Assembly (NCBI GenBank): GCA_021741945.1
Contig: JAIOWV010000011.1
Location: forward strand, 1 to 18,815
Direction: 5' to 3'
Length of the DNA stretch: 18,815 nucleotides
DNA from: Pontimonas sp.
GTDB lineage: Bacteria; Actinomycetota; Actinomycetes; Actinomycetales; Microbacteriaceae
Shown here piece after piece: positions 15,858-18,815 of the stretch. The stretch's first letter is position 1; each line of letters starts with the position of its first letter. The translations under genes were made by a program, and so were the position numbers. The notes under the pieces were generated by a model, which did no database searches, was not told the DNA's origin, and was given only the letters and a program-made list of their open reading frames with translations.

Positions 15858-16841
15858 ATGGACTGGTTAGGAATTCTCTCCAACACCGCTCAGTCGCTTC
15901 TGAGCCCAGCAACGCTGGCGTATGCCTTGGCGGCCCTGGGGCTGGCATTGCACTTCGGTTTCGCTGGACTGCTGAACTTCGGTATCGCCGGGTTCATGGC
16001 TATTGGCGCATATGGCTATGCAATCTCTGCGCTGACCTTTGGTCTGCCCTGGTGGGCAGGAATGCTCGTGGGTATCGGCGGTGCGGTGGTGTTCGCACTG
16101 ATTCTGGGTATCCCAACACTTCGACTCCGCGGTGACTACCTGGCCATTGTGACCATCGCTGCGGCGGAGATTGTTCGCCTTCTGTTTTTGACCACTGCCT
16201 TCACTGAGGTCACCGGTTCTGCCGATGGTCTCTCGGGTTACCACACGAGTTTCCGTGACGACAATCCCTTCCCAGAAGGAACCTACGGCTTTGGTCCCTG
16301 GACCTACAGTGCGACCGACATGTGGGGTCTGACCTTTGGGCTCTTGGTCCTCGCAGTCTGCTCGCTCCTTCTCTGGAGGCTCGTCAAGAGCCCCTGGGGT
16401 CGTGTGATTAAGGGAATCCGCGAAGACGAGGACGCTGTGCGGGCGCTCGGCAAGAACGTCTTTGCCTACAAGATGCAGGCCCTGGTGATCGGTGGCGTGT
16501 TCGGCGCCCTTGGCGGAATCGTTCTCGCACTGCCCTCGGCCGTCAACCCTGGCGTTTACGTAACCTCGCTGACCTTCTTTGTGTGGACAGCGCTTCTCCT
16601 CGGTGGCGCCGCCACCGTGTTCGGTCCCGTGCTCGGCGCTGTGATCTTCTGGATTGTGTTGACGTTCTTTGGAAACGTCCTCCCCTCTCTAGCAGCGAGC
16701 GGTGTGCTCGGTTTCATCTCGACCCAGCAAGCGTCGATCGTCCGATTCATCGTCGTCGGTATTGGTCTGATGGTGCTCGTGATCTACCGTCCGCAAGGAA
16801 TTCTCGGCGACAAGAAGGAGTTGACCTTTGTCAAAAAATAG
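15858..16841 (+). CDS. livM: Branched-chain amino-acid ABC transporter permease LivM
   Basis: A 327-residue polytopic membrane protein of the LivM family, partner of LivH in the importer channel. Recognisable features are GLLNFGIAGFMAIGAYGYA (37-55), GIPTLRLRGDYLAIVTIAAA (about 83-102, LRGDYLAIVT being the LivM hallmark), the coupling segment SPWGRVIKGIREDEDAVRAL, and the C-terminal YRPQGILG motif. Length is typical. ATG at 15858 is 11 nt after the livH stop with an AGGGG element between them. The 3' end overlaps livG by 14 nt, so the genes are probably co-translated. Confidence 0.94.
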   Translation: MDWLGILSNTAQSLLSPATLAYALAALGLALHFGFAGLLNFGIAGFMAIGAYGYAISALTFGLPWWAGMLVGIGGAVVFALILGIPTLRLRGDYLAIVTIAAAEIVRLLFLTTAFTEVTGSADGLSGYHTSFRDDNPFPEGTYGFGPWTYSATDMWGLTFGLLVLAVCSLLLWRLVKSPWGRVIKGIREDEDAVRALGKNVFAYKMQALVIGGVFGALGGIVLALPSAVNPGVYVTSLTFFVWTALLLGGAATVFGPVLGAVIFWIVLTFFGNVLPSLAASGVLGFISTQQASIVRFIVVGIGLMVLVIYRPQGILGDKKELTFVKK

Positions 16842-17796
16842 CTCTGAAGCAACTCCTCAGAAGTCCACCGGCCTCCACATCGGCGAGGCTAAGCCCGGTG
16901 TTGCCAAAGTCGACCCGATTATCGTGGCAGACCACGTGAAGCGGGCTTTCGGCGGCCTGGTTGCCGTCGACGTTGAGCACCTCGAGATTCCTCGCGGTGC
17001 CATTACGGCTCTGATTGGCCCCAACGGTGCCGGCAAGACAACTCTGTTCAACCTGCTGACCGGCTTCGACAAGCCCGACACGGGCGACTGGTCGTTCAAG
17101 GGTGAGCGTCTTGCCGGAATTGCTGCGTTCAAAGTGGCCCAAATGGGCCAGGTTCGCACATTCCAGCTGACCAAGGCCCTGAGCCTTTTGACTGTTCTCG
17201 ACAACATGAAGCTTGGCGCGAAAGAGCAAAAGGGAGAGAGCTTCCTGTTCTCTCTGTTCCCCTTCCTCTGGAAGAAGCAGGAGCAGGAGATTGAAGCCAA
17301 GGCACTAGAAATTCTGGCCCGCTTCAAGCTCGACACGAAGAAGGACGACTTCGCCGCCAGCCTCTCCGGTGGACAGCGCAAGCTCCTCGAAATGGCGCGC
17401 GCCCTGATGATTGACCCCACGCTCATCATGTTGGATGAGCCAATGGCCGGCGTTAACCCGGCTCTGACTCAGTCGCTTCTTGAGCACATCCTCGATCTCA
17501 AGAAGGACGGGATGACCGTGCTCTTTGTCGAGCACGACATGCACATGGTCCGCCACATCGCCGACTGGGTCGTGGTGATGGCCGAGGGTCGAGTCGTTGC
17601 TGAGGGGCCACCCGATGTTGTGATGAAAGACCCAGCGGTGATCGATGCCTACTTGGGTTCGCACCAGGATGTGGACCTCGGTGTTGTCACCGGCCGCATC
17701 GAGGGCATCATTCCCGAGAGTGCCTCTGACCTCGTCGAGGATCTCCAAGAGTTCGATAAGGCCACCGGCAAAAAAGACGAGAAAGGCGCGCGATGA
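16828..17796 (+). CDS. livG: Branched-chain amino-acid ABC transporter ATP-binding protein LivG
   Basis: A 322-residue ATPase with Walker A GPNGAGKTT (64-72), Q-loop RTFQ (110-113), signature LSGGQ (179-183), Walker B LIMLDEP (199-205, catalytic E204) and switch histidine H236 in FVEHDMH, all intact. The start is a TTG at 16828 with a strong AAGGAG seven nt upstream, overlapping livM by 14 nt. Compared with the usual LivG of about 250-260 residues, it has roughly 30 extra N-terminal residues (Ser/Lys/Glu-rich) and a tail of about 50 charged residues after IDAYLG ending KATGKKDEKGAR. The extensions look soluble and possibly disordered. Its stop overlaps the livF ATG as ATGA. Confidence 0.93.
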   Translation: MSKNSSEATPQKSTGLHIGEAKPGVAKVDPIIVADHVKRAFGGLVAVDVEHLEIPRGAITALIGPNGAGKTTLFNLLTGFDKPDTGDWSFKGERLAGIAAFKVAQMGQVRTFQLTKALSLLTVLDNMKLGAKEQKGESFLFSLFPFLWKKQEQEIEAKALEILARFKLDTKKDDFAASLSGGQRKLLEMARALMIDPTLIMLDEPMAGVNPALTQSLLEHILDLKKDGMTVLFVEHDMHMVRHIADWVVVMAEGRVVAEGPPDVVMKDPAVIDAYLGSHQDVDLGVVTGRIEGIIPESASDLVEDLQEFDKATGKKDEKGAR

Positions 17797-18527
17797 GCTC
17801 CTCACCGTCCACTCCTGTAGTTGAAATTTCTGATCTCACCGCTGGATACCTCCCCGGCGTCAACATCCTGAACGGTGCGAACCTCACCGCCCACGAGGGC
17901 GAGCTGATTGGCATCATCGGCCCCAACGGTGCTGGCAAGTCGACTCTTCTCAAGGCCATCTTTGGTCAGGTCAACATTCGGGGCGGATCCGTGCGCCTGA
18001 ATGGCGAGGACATCACCGGCCTCAAGGCCGACAAGTTGGTGGGCCTGGGCGTTGGCATGGTGCCACAAAACAACAATGTCTTCCCCAGCCTCACCATTGA
18101 AGAGAATCTTCAAATGGGAACCTTCCAGAACCCCAAGATCTATGCGGAGCGCCTCGACTTCGTCGTGGGGCTCTTCCAGGAGCTGAAGAAGCGCCTGAAG
18201 CAGCGCGCTGGCTCTCTCTCGGGAGGCGAGCGCCAGATGGTGGCCATGGGTCGTGCGTTGATGATGGACCCCAAGGTACTTCTGCTGGATGAGCCTTCTG
18301 CTGGTTTGTCTCCTGTGCGCCAGGATGAAGCGTTCTTGAGAGTCTCGGAGATTAATAAGGCCGGTGTGACGACCATCATGGTCGAGCAGAACGCCAGGCG
18401 CTGTCTCCAGATTTGTGACCGTGGCTATGTTCTGGACCAGGGTAAGGATGCCTACACAGGAACCGGCCGTGAGCTCCTGAACGACCCTAAGGTCATCGGG
18501 CTCTATCTCGGCACACTCGGCGAGTAA
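17793..18527 (+). CDS. livF: Branched-chain amino-acid ABC transporter ATP-binding protein LivF
   Basis: A 244-residue ATPase, the second nucleotide-binding subunit of the importer. Walker A is GPNGAGKST (43-51), Q-loop VPQNNNVFPSLTIEENL (90-106), signature LSGGERQ (142-148) and Walker B VLLLDEP (162-168, E167). The switch position reads MVEQN (196-200), with Gln in place of the usual His, which is normal for LivF. The C-terminus (IGLYLG) is family-typical. ATG at 17793 overlaps the livG stop by 4 nt. It is the last gene of the operon and is followed by an inverted-repeat terminator. Confidence 0.95.
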   Translation: MSSSPSTPVVEISDLTAGYLPGVNILNGANLTAHEGELIGIIGPNGAGKSTLLKAIFGQVNIRGGSVRLNGEDITGLKADKLVGLGVGMVPQNNNVFPSLTIEENLQMGTFQNPKIYAERLDFVVGLFQELKKRLKQRAGSLSGGERQMVAMGRALMMDPKVLLLDEPSAGLSPVRQDEAFLRVSEINKAGVTTIMVEQNARRCLQICDRGYVLDQGKDAYTGTGRELLNDPKVIGLYLGTLGE

Positions 18528-18546
18528 ACGCCCTCAGCAGCGCTCT

Positions 18547-18579
18547 GACGCCCTCTAAGCCACGGCTTGGGGGGCGTTT
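18547..18579 (+). terminator. Probable terminator of the livHMGF operon
   Basis: About 20 nt after the livF stop, ACGCCCTCTAAGCC (18548-18561) pairs with GGCTTGGGGGGCGT (18564-18577). Every position pairs if G-U is allowed, giving a stem of about 13 bp with a tight loop near CACG. It is followed by a short T run (TTT), so it is a plausible but not strongly U-tailed intrinsic terminator. Confidence 0.7.
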
Positions 18580-18623
18580 GGCATATCTGGGTCCGGTGGG
18601 GCTAGCTTTGGCCGACTTAACGG

Positions 18624-18657
18624 CTGAGGGGCTCGGGCGTAAGCCCGGGCCCCTCAG
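18624..18657. terminator. 15-bp hairpin with GTAA loop between convergent livF and livK-like genes
   Basis: CTGAGGGGCTCGGGC (18624-18638) pairs with GCCCGGGCCCCTCAG (18643-18657) over all 15 positions with one G-U pair, closing a GTAA loop (a GNRA-type tetraloop in plus-strand RNA). Neither side has a T run. In either direction it could act as a terminator lacking a U tail or as an RNA 3'-end stabiliser; the role is inferred. Confidence 0.6.
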
Positions 18658-18660
18658 TTC

Positions 18661-18677
18661 ACGACGCTAGGCGTCGT
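18661..18677. terminator. Short perfect hairpin after the LivK-like gene
   Basis: ACGACGC (18661-18667) and GCGTCGT (18671-18677) form a perfect 7-bp stem with a 3-nt loop, 12 nt past the stop codon of the minus-strand binding-protein gene. No T run follows in either direction. It may cooperate with the adjacent larger hairpin in ending that transcript. Confidence 0.4.
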
Positions 18678-18689
18678 CAGGAGTTATTC

Positions 18690-18815
18690 CTAGCCCTCGT
18701 AAGGGAGGTAGGTGTTGTCTTCCTGGTAGATGTACACGCCGATTTCAGCTTCGGTGGGGTCACCGGCTGCACCGAAGGTGATGGGTCCGGAGACGCCATC
18801 GTAGTCAGCTACGCC
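18690..18815 (-). CDS. Branched-chain amino-acid ABC transporter substrate-binding protein (partial, C-terminal end)
   Basis: Only the last 41 codons are in the window; the gene enters from the right edge and ends with TAG at 18692-18690. The reading is GVADYDGVSGPITFGAAG followed by DPTEAEIGVYIYQEDN and a short end PYEG. The YDGVSGPITF...GDPTEAEIGVYIY pattern matches the C-terminus of LivK-type periplasmic-binding proteins (type 1 fold). It would deliver substrate to the LivHMGF complex encoded next door. It is on the opposite strand, convergent with livF, and so must be transcribed from its own promoter. Confidence 0.8.
   Translation of the reverse strand, partial: GVADYDGVSGPITFGAAGDPTEAEIGVYIYQEDNTYLPYEG

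Noticed and set aside
1..18815. Mobile elements, CRISPR arrays, toxin-antitoxin or defence genes
   Set aside because: No transposase, integrase, regularly spaced direct repeats or defence-type protein motifs were seen in any frame.

Overview
The window looks like chromosomal DNA from an actinobacterium, most likely a Microbacteriaceae-type organism. Several things point there. Base composition is moderately high GC and genes are tightly packed with ATGA, GTGA or TAGTG overlaps. GTG and TTG starts are frequent. A SURF1 - DUF3817 - guaA block follows guaB - guaB3. The rhamnose isomerase is the short Gram-positive subtype. No mobile element, CRISPR array, tRNA or rRNA was seen. The taxonomic placement is inference from gene content, not from a marker gene.

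Region 1 (1-8872) is an L-rhamnose utilisation locus. On the minus strand, in transcription order, are rhaI (isomerase), a bifunctional rhamnulose-1-P aldolase/lactaldehyde dehydrogenase (rhaD-type fusion) and rhaB (rhamnulokinase). A 120-bp regulatory gap follows, then a CUT2-type ABC importer: ATPase, permease, and a second permease cut by the window edge. A divergent LacI-family repressor gene (7874-8872, plus) faces rhaI. The same 14-bp operator core, TTGAAWCGWTTCAA, lies in both control regions, and a 13/14-matching copy of its central part lies 70 bp further upstream of the importer genes. This fits one local repressor controlling uptake and catabolism. Rhamnose would be imported, isomerised to rhamnulose, phosphorylated, and split into DHAP and L-lactaldehyde, with the aldehyde oxidised by the fused dehydrogenase domain.

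Region 2 (8874-14317, minus) is guanine-nucleotide synthesis: guaB (IMP dehydrogenase), guaB3 (IMPDH paralogue), a SURF1-family membrane protein, a DUF3817 membrane protein and guaA (GMP synthase). The repressor gene and guaA converge with a single base between their stop codons. In GuaB3 the residue aligned with the catalytic cysteine of GuaB is serine.

Region 3 (14318-18815) is a branched-chain amino-acid-type ABC importer. livH, livM, livG and livF form one plus-strand operon behind a 221-bp divergent intergenic region rich in inverted repeats. LivH carries an N-terminal signal-like helix and a predicted extracytoplasmic beta-sandwich domain ahead of the permease core. Past livF, three consecutive hairpins separate the operon from the convergent 3' end of a LivK-like substrate-binding protein gene that enters from the right edge.

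No wholly unfamiliar system was found. The most distinctive items are the LivH fusion, the GuaB3 active-site substitution, the compact three-site rhamnose operator set, and the hairpin-rich intergenic regions beside liv.
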